DNA of 64,000 bases, taken from Lachnospiraceae bacterium KGMB03038 (GTDB taxonomy: Bacteria; Bacillota; Clostridia; Lachnospirales; Lachnospiraceae). Shown here piece by piece: positions 50,887-60,122 of the stretch. The position numbers were made by a program, and so were the translations under genes. The notes under the pieces were generated by a model that did not search any database, was not told where the DNA came from, and saw nothing but the letters and a program-made list of their open reading frames with translations. Position 1 is the first letter of the stretch. Every line of letters starts with the position of its first letter. The DNA is taken from NCBI GenBank assembly GCA_007361935.1, contig CP041667.1:784001-848000 (forward strand), written 5' to 3'.

Positions 50887-52500
50887 ATGCTGGATTTAAA
50901 GATCGTGAACGGAACCATCATTGACGGGACAGGAGATCCGGCATATGAAGGAGATATAGGAGTGAAGGAGGGACGTATCGTTCTTCCGGCAGAAGGGGAA
51001 GCCAGGCAGGTGATCGATGCGTCTGGAAAATATGTGTGTCCGGGATTTGTGGACGCCCACTCTCACGGAGACGGTATTCTTGGAAGTGATTTTGGGGCGC
51101 TGTGCAAGGTGAGCCAGGGGATCACCACAGAAGTAGCAGGACAGTGTGGAGAGTCTATGGCGCCGGTGCGTCCTGGACGCGTGGAGGAAGCAAAAGCCGT
51201 AATTGCGGGAGACGTGGTTTCCTATCCAAGAGAATTTGAAACCTTTACCGGTTATGGGCCATATTTCCGCTGGATAGAACATATCCCGCTGGCGCAAAAC
51301 ATAAGGCTGCTGGCAGGACACAGTACCCTGCGGGCGGGGGTGATGGGATATCAGAACCGGAAAGCAGGGCCAAAAGAGATAGAGGAAATGAAGCGCCTGC
51401 TTAGAGACGGCATGGAACAAGGGGTTCTTGGCATGAGCAGCGGTCTGATCTATCCGCCAGGGTGCTACGCCGATACAGAAGAACTGATTGAGTTGTGCAA
51501 AGTGGTGGCAGAATATGGAGGAATCTATACCAGCCATATCAGAAATGAGTCCGACAATGTGACAGAGGCGGTCCGGGAAGCTCTTGAGATTGGACGAAAG
51601 GCAGGGGTCCCGGTCTTCCTTTCTCATCATAAGGTCTGCGGAGTACAAAACTGGGGAAAGAGCAGGGAGACATTGAGACTGCTGGAAGAGGCCAGAGCAG
51701 CGGGACAGCAGGTGACGCTGGATCAGTATCCTTATTTGGCTTCCATGACCAATATGAGCGCGGTGATCCCTCCGGATTATTTTGAAGAAGGCGCGGCGGC
51801 CCTGGCAGAAAGGCTGAGAGATAAAGCAGACAAGTCAGATCTTCGCCAACGGATCGGATGGGAGATTGAGAACCGCCAGGATTTTGAGAATCAGTACAGG
51901 AATTGCGGCGGATGGGATCAGATCATGATCTCATCGCTTCCAATGACAGCGGAGTATGAAGGAATGACGGTAAAGGAAGCGGCGGCAGTCATGGGAAAGA
52001 CCGGGACGGAGACTTATCTGGAATTATTCGCGAAGAATGGCGGCGCCGGGAATTTTATTTATTTTTCTATGTGCGAGGAAGATCTTTGCCGTATTTTTTC
52101 GAATCCGAATGTGTGCGTGGGTACAGACGGGCTTTGCAGGGGGATGGAGGAAAAAGGACATCCCAGAGCCTGGAGTTCCTTTCCCCGTGCGATTGCCTAT
52201 TTCCAAAAAGAGAAGCAGCTGCTGACCCTGGAAGAAATGATCCACAGACTGACTCTGCTTCCGGCAGAACGGATCTTTCTGGAACAGCGGGGAGCGGTGA
52301 AAGACGGCTGGGCGGCAGATCTTTTGATTTTGGACTATGAAAAACTGGAAGACCGGGCGGACTATGTTCATTCCAACGTGCCGGCCGGCGGGATTGACTG
52401 TGTGATCGTAAACGGGCAGACGGTATACCGGGAAGGAAAGCTGACAGGACAGATGCCGGGAAGACTGCTTCGGAGAACGGGAAAGGCGGGAAAATGTTAG
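50887..52500 (+). CDS. N-acyl-D-amino-acid deacylase family amidohydrolase
   Basis: A 537-residue metal-dependent amidohydrolase. G-F-V-D-A-H-S-H-G-D near 57 is the first metal motif, with further ligands in T-S-H-I-R-N-E and F-L-S-H-H-K, and V-G-T-D-G near 415. It matches D-aminoacylases and dihydroorotase-like deacylases. AAGGAGG precedes ATG. It overlaps the transporter gene, which may import its substrate. Confidence 0.85.
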   Translation: MLDLKIVNGTIIDGTGDPAYEGDIGVKEGRIVLPAEGEARQVIDASGKYVCPGFVDAHSHGDGILGSDFGALCKVSQGITTEVAGQCGESMAPVRPGRVEEAKAVIAGDVVSYPREFETFTGYGPYFRWIEHIPLAQNIRLLAGHSTLRAGVMGYQNRKAGPKEIEEMKRLLRDGMEQGVLGMSSGLIYPPGCYADTEELIELCKVVAEYGGIYTSHIRNESDNVTEAVREALEIGRKAGVPVFLSHHKVCGVQNWGKSRETLRLLEEARAAGQQVTLDQYPYLASMTNMSAVIPPDYFEEGAAALAERLRDKADKSDLRQRIGWEIENRQDFENQYRNCGGWDQIMISSLPMTAEYEGMTVKEAAAVMGKTGTETYLELFAKNGGAGNFIYFSMCEEDLCRIFSNPNVCVGTDGLCRGMEEKGHPRAWSSFPRAIAYFQKEKQLLTLEEMIHRLTLLPAERIFLEQRGAVKDGWAADLLILDYEKLEDRADYVHSNVPAGGIDCVIVNGQTVYREGKLTGQMPGRLLRRTGKAGKC

Positions 52501-53477
52501 ACCGAATGAATCGAATGAATACCTTTATTGAAAAGCATATGGCCTTTGTGACTCCCCTATGTCTGCTCTTTGGCGTTTTGTTTCCGGAGATCGCTGGCAG
52601 AGGGGTGCCTTTTGTTCCTGTCATGTTTGCGATCATGACATTTATCGGCGCATTGAAGTCCAGTTTCCAGGATATTGGAGAAGTGTTCAAAAGACCGCTG
52701 CCCCTTCTGGTATCGATCCTGATCCTGCATGTGGTGATGCCGGCGGCAGCCTTTGGCCTGGGGCACTTGTTGTTCCCGGATAATGCGAATCTGATCACGG
52801 GAATGGTGCTGGAGTTTGCGGTGCCGACTGCTGTGGTAGGGGTCATGTGGGTGTCGATCTACCGGGGGAACAACTCTATGGCCTTGTCATTAGTGATCAT
52901 TGATACTGTGTTGGCGCCTTTTGTGATCCCGGCTACGCTCCATCTGTTGATCGGCGCCCGTGTGGAGATGGATACCGCAGGAATGATGCGGGAGCTGGTA
53001 TTTATGATCGCCCTTCCGGCAGTGGCCGCAATGTGCCTGAACCAGGCAAGCCATGGGCAAGTAAAGAAGACGTGGCCTTCCAGGCTTGCGTTTTTCTCCA
53101 AGCTGTGTATTATCTTCGTAGTCAGCTCGAATTCCTCAAAGGTAGCGCCTTATGTCAGACATCTGAATCTGGAACGTGCGGCTGTGGCGCTTTGTATCCT
53201 CTGTCTTGCCTCCAGCGGCTATATTCTAGGCTGGTCCGCGGCCCGGCTGCTGGGACTTGGCAGGGAAAACGCGGTAGCCGTGATGTATGGATCAGGTATG
53301 CGCAATATCAGCGCGGGAGCGGTGATCGCGGCGGCTTATTTTCCGGGAGAAGTTATGTTCCCGGTTATGATCGGCACCTTATTTCAGCAGGTGCTGGCCG
53401 CGGCATTCGGGTCATGGATTTCCCGGAAGGAAGGGGAAAAGGAGCAGCATTTAAGGGAAAGGCGGCAGGAAGGATGA
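52494..53477 (+). CDS. Bile acid:sodium symporter (BASS) family transporter
   Basis: A 327-residue membrane protein with nine or ten helices and the BASS-like E-F-A-V-P-T-A-V-V-G-V-M-W and Y-G-S-G-M-R-N-I-S-A-G segments. BASS members carry organic anions with sodium. It starts inside the deacylase gene (ATGTTAG) and overlaps yaaA by ATGA. Substrate unknown; co-transcription suggests an acylated amino acid or related acid. Confidence 0.8.
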   Translation: MLDRMNRMNTFIEKHMAFVTPLCLLFGVLFPEIAGRGVPFVPVMFAIMTFIGALKSSFQDIGEVFKRPLPLLVSILILHVVMPAAAFGLGHLLFPDNANLITGMVLEFAVPTAVVGVMWVSIYRGNNSMALSLVIIDTVLAPFVIPATLHLLIGARVEMDTAGMMRELVFMIALPAVAAMCLNQASHGQVKKTWPSRLAFFSKLCIIFVVSSNSSKVAPYVRHLNLERAAVALCILCLASSGYILGWSAARLLGLGRENAVAVMYGSGMRNISAGAVIAAAYFPGEVMFPVMIGTLFQQVLAAAFGSWISRKEGEKEQHLRERRQEG

Positions 53478-54241
53478 AGATCATTATTTCACCAGCGAAA
53501 AAGATGAAGACAGATACCGATACAATAGAGTACCAGACAACACCGGTGTTCCTGGAAGAAACAAAAGAGCTGCTGGAGTGGCTTCGGAAGCTGTCTTTTG
53601 AGGAAGCAAAGAAGCTGTGGAACTGTAACGAGAAGATCGCATCCCAGAATTATGAAAGAATTCAGAAGATGGATCTGGAAGCCCAGCTTACGCCGGCTAT
53701 CCTCTCTTATGAAGGGATCCAGTACCAGTATATGGCTCCCGCGGTATTTGAGGAAAAGGCCATGGAATATATCCAGGAGCATCTTAGGATCTTATCTGGT
53801 TTCTATGGTGTGGTAAGACCTCTCGATGGGATAAGGCCTTATCGTCTGGAAATGCAGGCTAAGGCAAAAGTAAACGGGACAAAGGATCTCTATGGATTTT
53901 GGAAGGATAAGATCTATCGGCAGGTGGCAGGAAAGGGTGAGACCATCCTGAATCTGGCGTCAAAAGAATATTCCAAATGCGTGGAAGATTATCTGGGGCC
54001 AGAGGACCGGTGCCTGACCTGTGTGTTTGGAGAATGGTCCGACGGAAAGGTCCGGCAGAAAGGAATCCTGGCGAAAATGGCCAGAGGAGAGATGGTCCGG
54101 TACATGGCGGAGGAAAGCATTGAAGATGTGCGGATGATCCAGGGATTTGACCGTCTGGGATACCGTTTCCGTCCATCCTTATCCTCAGAAGATACCTATG
54201 TATTCCTGAAGGAGGAAAGTCAGAATGACAGAAGCAAATAA
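53474..54241 (+). CDS. yaaA: Peroxide stress protein YaaA
   Basis: A 255-residue YaaA/UPF0246 protein beginning M-K-I-I-I-S-P-A-K-K-M, with F-Y-G-V-V-R-P-L-D-G-I-R-P-Y-R-L-E-M near 115. In E. coli YaaA limits free iron during peroxide stress and binds DNA. The start is ATG 53474, overlapping the transporter stop. The HAD gene starts before its end. Confidence 0.9.
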   Translation: MKIIISPAKKMKTDTDTIEYQTTPVFLEETKELLEWLRKLSFEEAKKLWNCNEKIASQNYERIQKMDLEAQLTPAILSYEGIQYQYMAPAVFEEKAMEYIQEHLRILSGFYGVVRPLDGIRPYRLEMQAKAKVNGTKDLYGFWKDKIYRQVAGKGETILNLASKEYSKCVEDYLGPEDRCLTCVFGEWSDGKVRQKGILAKMARGEMVRYMAEESIEDVRMIQGFDRLGYRFRPSLSSEDTYVFLKEESQNDRSK

Positions 54242-55085
54242 GATCAAGTGTATTGCTTTGGACCTGGACGGGACCACTTTGAACAGCCGGGGACAATTGA
54301 GCGCAAGGACGAAACAGGCGATCGAACGGGCGCTGGAAAAACAGGCCCATGTGATCGTTGCCAGCGGAAGGCCGCTTGAGTCTCTGCCGGAGGAAGTCAC
54401 GGAGCTTCCGGGAATCCGGTACGCGGTCACTTCCAATGGAGCCTTGGTCTGGGATCTGCAGTCAAAAGAAATACTGAGGGAATATAAATTGACACCGGAG
54501 TCGGTGGAAGCTATCCTGGAGCTGACGGCTGCTATGGACGTGGCCTACGAAACTTTTATCCGGGGGAAGGCTTACGCTCAGGCTTCGTATGTGGAAGATC
54601 CGGTCCGGTATGGAGCGGCGCCGGGAGCGGTGCCCTATATCCAGCGTACCAGAGAACCGGTGGAAGATATGGGAAGCTTCATCCGGCAGCATAAAGAAGA
54701 ACTGGACAGCATTGATATCGTGATCCGGGATGGAAAAGAAGAACTTTGGAAAACAATAGAAACTCAGGTGAGAGAAGTATATGTAACATCGTCTGTACCG
54801 CAGCTTTTGGAGATTGCCTACAAGGAGGCGGGGAAGGCTCCGGCAGTGGGGTTCCTCCTGGAACATCTGGGGCTTAAACAGGAAGAATTGGCAGCTTTTG
54901 GAGATGGAGACAATGATAAAGAGCTGCTCCGTCTGGCGGGCACCGGCGTGGCGGTAGGAAATGCTGTTTTAGGCTGTAAGGCGATGGCAGATCGGATCGC
55001 GGGATCCAACGATGAAGATGGGGTTGCTGTGGAACTGGAACGGATGTTCAAAGATGGAAGGATTGAAAGCGGGACAGAAAGGTAG
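54225..55085 (+). CDS. Cof-type HAD-IIB phosphatase
   Basis: A 286-residue phosphatase with A-L-D-L-D-G-T-T-L-N near 11-20, V-A-S-G-R-P, and the G-D-G-D-N-D motif near 225. It is a second HAD-IIB enzyme in the window, distinct from that at 33043. It overlaps yaaA by 17 bases and precedes a PucR gene by 8. Confidence 0.88.
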   Translation: MTEANKIKCIALDLDGTTLNSRGQLSARTKQAIERALEKQAHVIVASGRPLESLPEEVTELPGIRYAVTSNGALVWDLQSKEILREYKLTPESVEAILELTAAMDVAYETFIRGKAYAQASYVEDPVRYGAAPGAVPYIQRTREPVEDMGSFIRQHKEELDSIDIVIRDGKEELWKTIETQVREVYVTSSVPQLLEIAYKEAGKAPAVGFLLEHLGLKQEELAAFGDGDNDKELLRLAGTGVAVGNAVLGCKAMADRIAGSNDEDGVAVELERMFKDGRIESGTER

Positions 55086-55093
55086 AGAAAGAA

Positions 55094-56638
55094 ATGAGTG
55101 TAACAGTTGCGGATCTTTTGGAACTGCCTTCCATGAGGGGCGCCAGGGTCTTAGGCGGACATAAAGGACTTGGCAGGATCGTATCTTCGATCTCCATTCT
55201 GGAATCCGTTAATCCGGCGTATCTGACCGATGGCATGTTTCCGGATGGAGAGTTTTTTGGAAGTGAGATTGTGATCACGGGATTTTTGAACATCCTGGAC
55301 GATGTAGAACTTCAATGCGCAAATATACGCCGGCTTGCGGAAGGCGGAGAAGTGGGATTGATCCTGTTCTATGTGGGCGTCTATATGAAAAGCGTTGACC
55401 AGAGACTGATCGATCTGGCAGACGAATATGATTTTGTGCTGATCACAATGCCGGAAGGAGAGAAACTGCTCCGTTACAGCGAAGTGATCATGGATGTGAC
55501 GGAATGTATCTATCGGGACCGTATGCGCAGAGAATCTATTGTTTCGGATATTCTTGGCCGTATTTCCGACTTGCCTGCCCATCAAAGGTCTATCAATACC
55601 GTGCTGAAAATGTTAAGTGACCGACTTTCCGCAACCGTGCTTTTAAAAGATGCTTCCGGGCAGATCCTGAATCTGATCGCCTGGCCAAGGAACCGGGAGG
55701 AACAGGTCAAACAGAAGCTGGGGCAGACACATGGAGAAATAAAACTGCCGGAGGGAGAAACGGCTTATTTCAGAGACATCCGCACAGAAACGGGAAGAAA
55801 TATGGAACTGGCCATTATCAAAGAAGGAGGGCCTCTGCATGAAGAACTCCTTTATCAGGCGGCAGATATTGTGCGGATCAGTTTGAATATCTGGAACCGG
55901 GGACATGGGGAGATCGCGGTGCGTGAACTGGTGCGGGCGATCCTCCAGGATGAGCCGATCAAAATGCGTCGGCTGGCGGATATTTTCCATATCGATGTTT
56001 CTTCGATCCATGAGATGTGGGTCCTGCACGGCGGCTTTTCTGGGAAACAGCATCAATTTGAAGAGATCTTAGGCTCTTATCCAGGGCTGACCGTCTGCGA
56101 CCAATATGAAGATTGTTTTCTATTTTTCCTAAGCACGCCGGATTCGCCCAAACAGGCAGAGATGTTCCTGGGGGAACTTCTGGAAGCGGTGCGGGAAGAT
56201 GAGGCGACGATCGTGCGCTACAGCCATCTTCAGGATACGGGGAACGTAAGGGAAGCATTTCTTGCCCACCAGAAATACCTGGAGGACGCAAGAAAAATAT
56301 TTCCGGAAAAAAGGATCTTCTGTCACGGAGAGATGGAGTTTGCCAGAGAATGCCGTTGTCTTATTGAACAAGGGGAGGATTCCTTGAAAAAATGTACGGA
56401 CATTCTTGCCCCTTTTCGGGAAAAGCAGGAGGGCGCAGACCTGGAAGCTACTTTGCGGGTCTATTTCCTGGATGGAGACATGAGCGTATCTAAGACGGCT
56501 GAACTCCTTTATATTCATAAGAATACGGTGAAATACAGGTTAAGGAGGATCAGCGGCCTTTTGGGATGCCGCCTGGACCAAATGCCGGAATGTATGTATC
56601 TCTATCAGGCGGCCGCAGTCAGCAGGCTGGTCTGTTAA
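55094..56638 (+). CDS. PucR-family transcriptional regulator
   Basis: A 514-residue regulator with an N-terminal PucR ligand domain (about 8-125, V-A-D-L-L-E-L-P-S-M-R-G-A-R-V then P-D-G-E-F-F-G-S-E-I-V-I-T) and a C-terminal helix-turn-helix (S-V-S-K-T-A-E-L-L-Y-I-H-K-N-T-V-K-Y-R-L-R-R-I). PucR regulators control purine and amidohydrolase pathways. The DUF917 and hydantoinase genes directly downstream are its likely targets. Confidence 0.88.
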   Translation: MSVTVADLLELPSMRGARVLGGHKGLGRIVSSISILESVNPAYLTDGMFPDGEFFGSEIVITGFLNILDDVELQCANIRRLAEGGEVGLILFYVGVYMKSVDQRLIDLADEYDFVLITMPEGEKLLRYSEVIMDVTECIYRDRMRRESIVSDILGRISDLPAHQRSINTVLKMLSDRLSATVLLKDASGQILNLIAWPRNREEQVKQKLGQTHGEIKLPEGETAYFRDIRTETGRNMELAIIKEGGPLHEELLYQAADIVRISLNIWNRGHGEIAVRELVRAILQDEPIKMRRLADIFHIDVSSIHEMWVLHGGFSGKQHQFEEILGSYPGLTVCDQYEDCFLFFLSTPDSPKQAEMFLGELLEAVREDEATIVRYSHLQDTGNVREAFLAHQKYLEDARKIFPEKRIFCHGEMEFARECRCLIEQGEDSLKKCTDILAPFREKQEGADLEATLRVYFLDGDMSVSKTAELLYIHKNTVKYRLRRISGLLGCRLDQMPECMYLYQAAAVSRLVC

Positions 56639-56667
56639 GAAGTTTGATATTAGAAAATGCAGGGTTA

Positions 56668-56715
56668 AACATCTTTGGCTTTGTCCAAAAGGACAAAAAC
56701 CAAAGGTGTTTTTTT
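56668..56715 (+). terminator. Terminator between the PucR and DUF917 genes
   Basis: AACATCTTTGG pairs with CCAAAGGTGTT, with an inner GTCC/GGAC hairpin, followed by seven T. Confidence 0.8.
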
Positions 56716-56795
56716 GCGCTGTCCGACAGTTCATAGGAGGGAGAGAAAGAGATATACTTTTTGTCAAAAGCAAAAAGAGAAAGGAGCGCAAAACA

Positions 56796-57896
56796 GTGAG
56801 GAAGATTGGATTACAGGAAATAGAGGATATCGCTCTGGGAGCGGCCCTCCTGGGCGCTGGCGGCGGCGGGGATCCTTATATCGGGAAATTGGTAGCGATC
56901 GGCGCGGTAAAAGAGTGCGGGCCGGTAGACTTGCTTGACCCGGAAGAAGTCCCGGATGATGCCCTGGTGATTCCTATCGCGATGATGGGCGCGCCTACAG
57001 TACTGGGGGAAAAAGGTATTGGAGGACGGGAGTATAAGACATTGTATGAAATGGTCAGCCGGTTTTATGGAAAAGAAATCTATGCGTTTATGCCGATCGA
57101 AGCAGGCGGAGTCAACAGTATGCTTCCGATCGCGGCCAGCGCGAGGCTGGGCCTGCCTATGGTGGACGCGGATGGAATGGGAAGAGCTTTTCCAGAACTG
57201 CAGATGGTGACATTTACCATAGGAGGGATCAGCGCTTCGCCCATGGCTTTAACGGATGAAAAAGGGAATTCTGTGATCTTTCAGACGGTGACCAATCATT
57301 GGACAGAGGAGCTGGCAAGGGCAGTGACTATGAGCTGCGGCGGAGCAGTATCGGTGTCTATGTACCCGCTGACGGGCGCTCAGCTAAAAGCATATGGGGT
57401 AAAACACATCGTGACCAGAAGCCAGAGACTGGGGGAGGCGATCCGAAAGGTGAAGGATTGCGCGGATAAAACGCCCGAAGAATATTTCCTGGAATTCTCC
57501 GAAGGTTTCCGGCTGTTCAAGGGAAAGATCGCGGATGTGAGAAGAGAGACGAGAGGCGCGTTTAATTTTGGTAAAGTGGTGCTGGAAGGAATCGGTGAAG
57601 ATAAGGGAAGGACAGCAGAGGTAGAATTCCAGAATGAAAACCTTACAGCGGCAGTAGACGGGAACATCCTTGCCACTGTTCCGGATCTGATCTCTCTGGT
57701 AGATACAGAGACCTTTGTTCCGGTTACAACGGATGGATTGAAATATGGAAAACGTGTCCTGGCAGTAGGGCTGAAGTGTTTCGATCTTTGGCGGTCGGAA
57801 AAGGGCCTGGAATTGGTAGGGCCAAGATATTTTGGATGTGATACGGACTATATTCCAGTGGAAGAACGGTGGAAAGGAGGCAGGGATCGTGTATAA
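56796..57896 (+). CDS. DUF917 family protein
   Basis: A 366-residue soluble protein with L-G-A-G-G-G-G-D-P-Y-I-G near 20, M-P-I-E-A-G-G-V-N-S and P-M-V-D-A-D-G-M-G-R-A-F-P-E. This family is nearly always found with hydantoinase/oxoprolinase genes, as here. AAAGGAG precedes GTG 56796; a longer frame to 56706 overlaps the terminator. It overlaps the next gene by 8 bases. It may be the second subunit of the same amide-hydrolysing enzyme. Confidence 0.85.
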   Translation: MRKIGLQEIEDIALGAALLGAGGGGDPYIGKLVAIGAVKECGPVDLLDPEEVPDDALVIPIAMMGAPTVLGEKGIGGREYKTLYEMVSRFYGKEIYAFMPIEAGGVNSMLPIAASARLGLPMVDADGMGRAFPELQMVTFTIGGISASPMALTDEKGNSVIFQTVTNHWTEELARAVTMSCGGAVSVSMYPLTGAQLKAYGVKHIVTRSQRLGEAIRKVKDCADKTPEEYFLEFSEGFRLFKGKIADVRRETRGAFNFGKVVLEGIGEDKGRTAEVEFQNENLTAAVDGNILATVPDLISLVDTETFVPVTTDGLKYGKRVLAVGLKCFDLWRSEKGLELVGPRYFGCDTDYIPVEERWKGGRDRV

Positions 57897-59445
57897 ATTA
57901 GGCATTGATGTAGGCGGGACAAATACGGACGCGGTCATTATTGATGAAGAGAATCAGGTGATCGCAGATATCAAATACCCGACCTCTGAAGATATTTATG
58001 ACGGAATCATGGGAGCGCTGCGGATGGTTCTGACGGAGTCTGGGATTGACCGGACACAGGTGAGTCAGGCTATGCTGGGAACGACCCAGTGCACAAATGC
58101 GATCGTAGAACGGAAGCACTTGTCGCCCATTGGGATCCTGCGGATCGGGGCGCCGGCAACGCTCAGTCTTCCGCCAATGGTGGACTGGGATGAGGAACTT
58201 CAAAAAATGGTAAAAGGCAGTAGGATCATCGGCGGGGGTTATGAGTATGACGGTAAGGAACTGGCGGCTTTCGACAGGGAAGCGGCAAAGGAGTTTTTCC
58301 TGGAAATGAAGGGGAAAGGAGTAAAGTCCATTGCTATTTCCGGAGTGTTTTCCACTGTGCGTGAAGAACAGGAAAAAGAGGCGGCCCAGCTTTGCAGGGA
58401 GGTCATGGGGGATGATACACATATCTCTATTTCCAGTGAGATTGGCTCGATGGGATTGATCGAACGAGAAAACGCCACTATTTTAAACGCGGCTCTCTAT
58501 CAAGTAGCAGAGCGCTTTACTGAAGGGTTTGCCAGAAGTCTCAGAGAAGAAGGCATCGAAAACGCGGATGTATATCTGTCTCAGAATGACGGAACATTGA
58601 TGACGGTAGAGCACGCCAGGAGGTATCCGATTCTGACGATCGCCTGCGGGCCTACCAATTCTATTCGGGGCGCCGGGTATTTAAGCGGGATGCAGGATGG
58701 AATCGTTGTAGACGTAGGAGGCACGACAACCGATATTGGTTATGTACAGAACGGGTTCCCAAGAGAATCCGGGGTGGCTGTTACGATCGGAGGTGTGCGG
58801 ACGAATTTCCGGATGCCGGATGTAATCTCGATCGGCCTGGGCGGCGGTTCTATTGTCAGGATCAAAGAGGATGGATCGGTGACAGTGGGGCCTGACAGCG
58901 TAGGCTACAAGATTACAGAGGAGGCGCGGGTATTTGGAGGAAATACGCTGACCGCTACAGATATTGCCGCGCGGCTGGGAATGACGGATGTAGGAGATGT
59001 ATCTAAAGTGGCGGATATCAGTATAGAAACAGCCCGGAAGGCAATGGACGTGATCTCATCTTTAGTAGAAGATGGGGTGGATTCTATGAAGGTATCCAAT
59101 GATGATGTGGAAGTAGTCCTGGTAGGCGGCGGATCGATCATTCTTCCAGAGCAGATCAAGGGAGCTTCCAAAGTCATAAAGCCGGCGCATTTTGGCTGTG
59201 CCAATGCCATTGGGTCAGCGATTTCAAAAGTGAGCGGCACCTATGAAGCGCTGATCGATTATGATAAGGTTCCAAGAGAAGAAGCTTTGGAGACAGCCAA
59301 AAAAGAAGCGGCGAAGATTGCGGAAAAGGCGGGCGCGATGCCGGAGACGATAGAAATTATAGAAGTGGAAGATGTCCCCCTGGCATACTATGCGGGAAAT
59401 ACGAACCGGGTGAAAGTCAAAGCGGCCGGAGAGCTGCGGGGCTAA
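57889..59445 (+). CDS. Hydantoinase/oxoprolinase family protein (HyuA-like)
   Basis: A 518-residue ATP-dependent ring-opening enzyme of the HyuA class. The N-terminus L-G-I-D-V-G-G-T-N-T-D-A and the central V-V-D-V-G-G-T-T-T-D-I-G are the two phosphate-binding motifs of the actin-like ATPase fold. AAAGGAGG precedes GTG 57889. It would open a hydantoin or lactam ring with ATP, probably together with the DUF917 protein, under PucR control. Confidence 0.87.
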   Translation: MYKLGIDVGGTNTDAVIIDEENQVIADIKYPTSEDIYDGIMGALRMVLTESGIDRTQVSQAMLGTTQCTNAIVERKHLSPIGILRIGAPATLSLPPMVDWDEELQKMVKGSRIIGGGYEYDGKELAAFDREAAKEFFLEMKGKGVKSIAISGVFSTVREEQEKEAAQLCREVMGDDTHISISSEIGSMGLIERENATILNAALYQVAERFTEGFARSLREEGIENADVYLSQNDGTLMTVEHARRYPILTIACGPTNSIRGAGYLSGMQDGIVVDVGGTTTDIGYVQNGFPRESGVAVTIGGVRTNFRMPDVISIGLGGGSIVRIKEDGSVTVGPDSVGYKITEEARVFGGNTLTATDIAARLGMTDVGDVSKVADISIETARKAMDVISSLVEDGVDSMKVSNDDVEVVLVGGGSIILPEQIKGASKVIKPAHFGCANAIGSAISKVSGTYEALIDYDKVPREEALETAKKEAAKIAEKAGAMPETIEIIEVEDVPLAYYAGNTNRVKVKAAGELRG

Positions 59446-59463
59446 ATTTTTCATACATAAAGG

Positions 59464-59505
59464 ACAGAGGCAGAGAAATCCAGGTTTCCGCTGCCTCTGT
59501 TTTGT
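59464..59505. terminator. Bidirectional terminator between hydantoinase and lipoprotein genes
   Basis: ACAGAGGCAG at 59464-59473 pairs with CTGCCTCTGT at 59491-59500, followed by TTTGT. It lies between convergent genes. Confidence 0.8.
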
Positions 59506-59511
59506 AATTTT

Positions 59512-60036
59512 TTAATCATCTATTCCAAAGGTGTATTCCAGCTTATCTTCAGCGGTATCTAACTGGTCTTCCAAGGTTTCTAAAGAGTGTTCCTGAGAGC
59601 GGTATTCCTCCAGGGAGAGAGTTCCCTGTCTGTACTGTGCCTCGATGGTATCGTCAAAGAGATCCAGTCGGTTTTCCACACTTTTTAATTCATCTTTTAA
59701 TGTAAAGAATTGATCTTGGTTTTCCTGATCAGATCCGGAAGCCTGCGCGCTGTCTGCTTTTGTGACCACATCGTTTACCGCGCTTTCTAAGGTTTCCAAA
59801 GTGTCATCGGAAGTCTGGGCGGAAGTCTGATCAGAAGTCTGGCCGGAAGAAGAGGCAGAGTCATCAGAAGAGGCGCTCTGACTGTTATTCTTCTCCAGGT
59901 TGGTGATTTCTTGTTCCAGCTGCTCTACCTTGGATTCCAGTTCCTGGGTCTCTGAATCATCATCGATTCCGCATCCTGCCAGGGTAAAAGAGAATACCAA
60001 AACAGTTAATAATCCTAATAATCTTAATTTCTTCAT
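59512..60036 (-). CDS. Small coiled-coil lipoprotein
   Basis: A 174-residue lipoprotein. The signal peptide ends in the lipobox L-A-G-C with C22. A coiled coil (E-L-E-S-K-V-E-Q-L-E-Q-E-I) is followed by a Ser/Gln/Asp-rich linker at about 50-80 and a helical C-terminus. TGGAGGAAAAAAT precedes ATG 60036; the longer frame to 60219 enters the IS element. Function unknown. An IS1182 insertion begins about 85 bases upstream of its start. Confidence 0.75.
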   Translation of the reverse strand: MKKLRLLGLLTVLVFSFTLAGCGIDDDSETQELESKVEQLEQEITNLEKNNSQSASSDDSASSSGQTSDQTSAQTSDDTLETLESAVNDVVTKADSAQASGSDQENQDQFFTLKDELKSVENRLDLFDDTIEAQYRQGTLSLEEYRSQEHSLETLEDQLDTAEDKLEYTFGIDD

Positions 60037-60122
60037 ATTTTTTCCTCCATTCACTTTATATGGTAAGTATTTGTTGATTATGAAACTATCATACAAGAAG
60101 AAAATTAAAAGAAAATTAAAAC

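Noticed and set aside
53033..53473. N-terminal extension of YaaA
   Set aside because: It runs through the BASS transporter gene in another frame; YaaA proteins begin at M-K-I-I-I-S-P-A-K.
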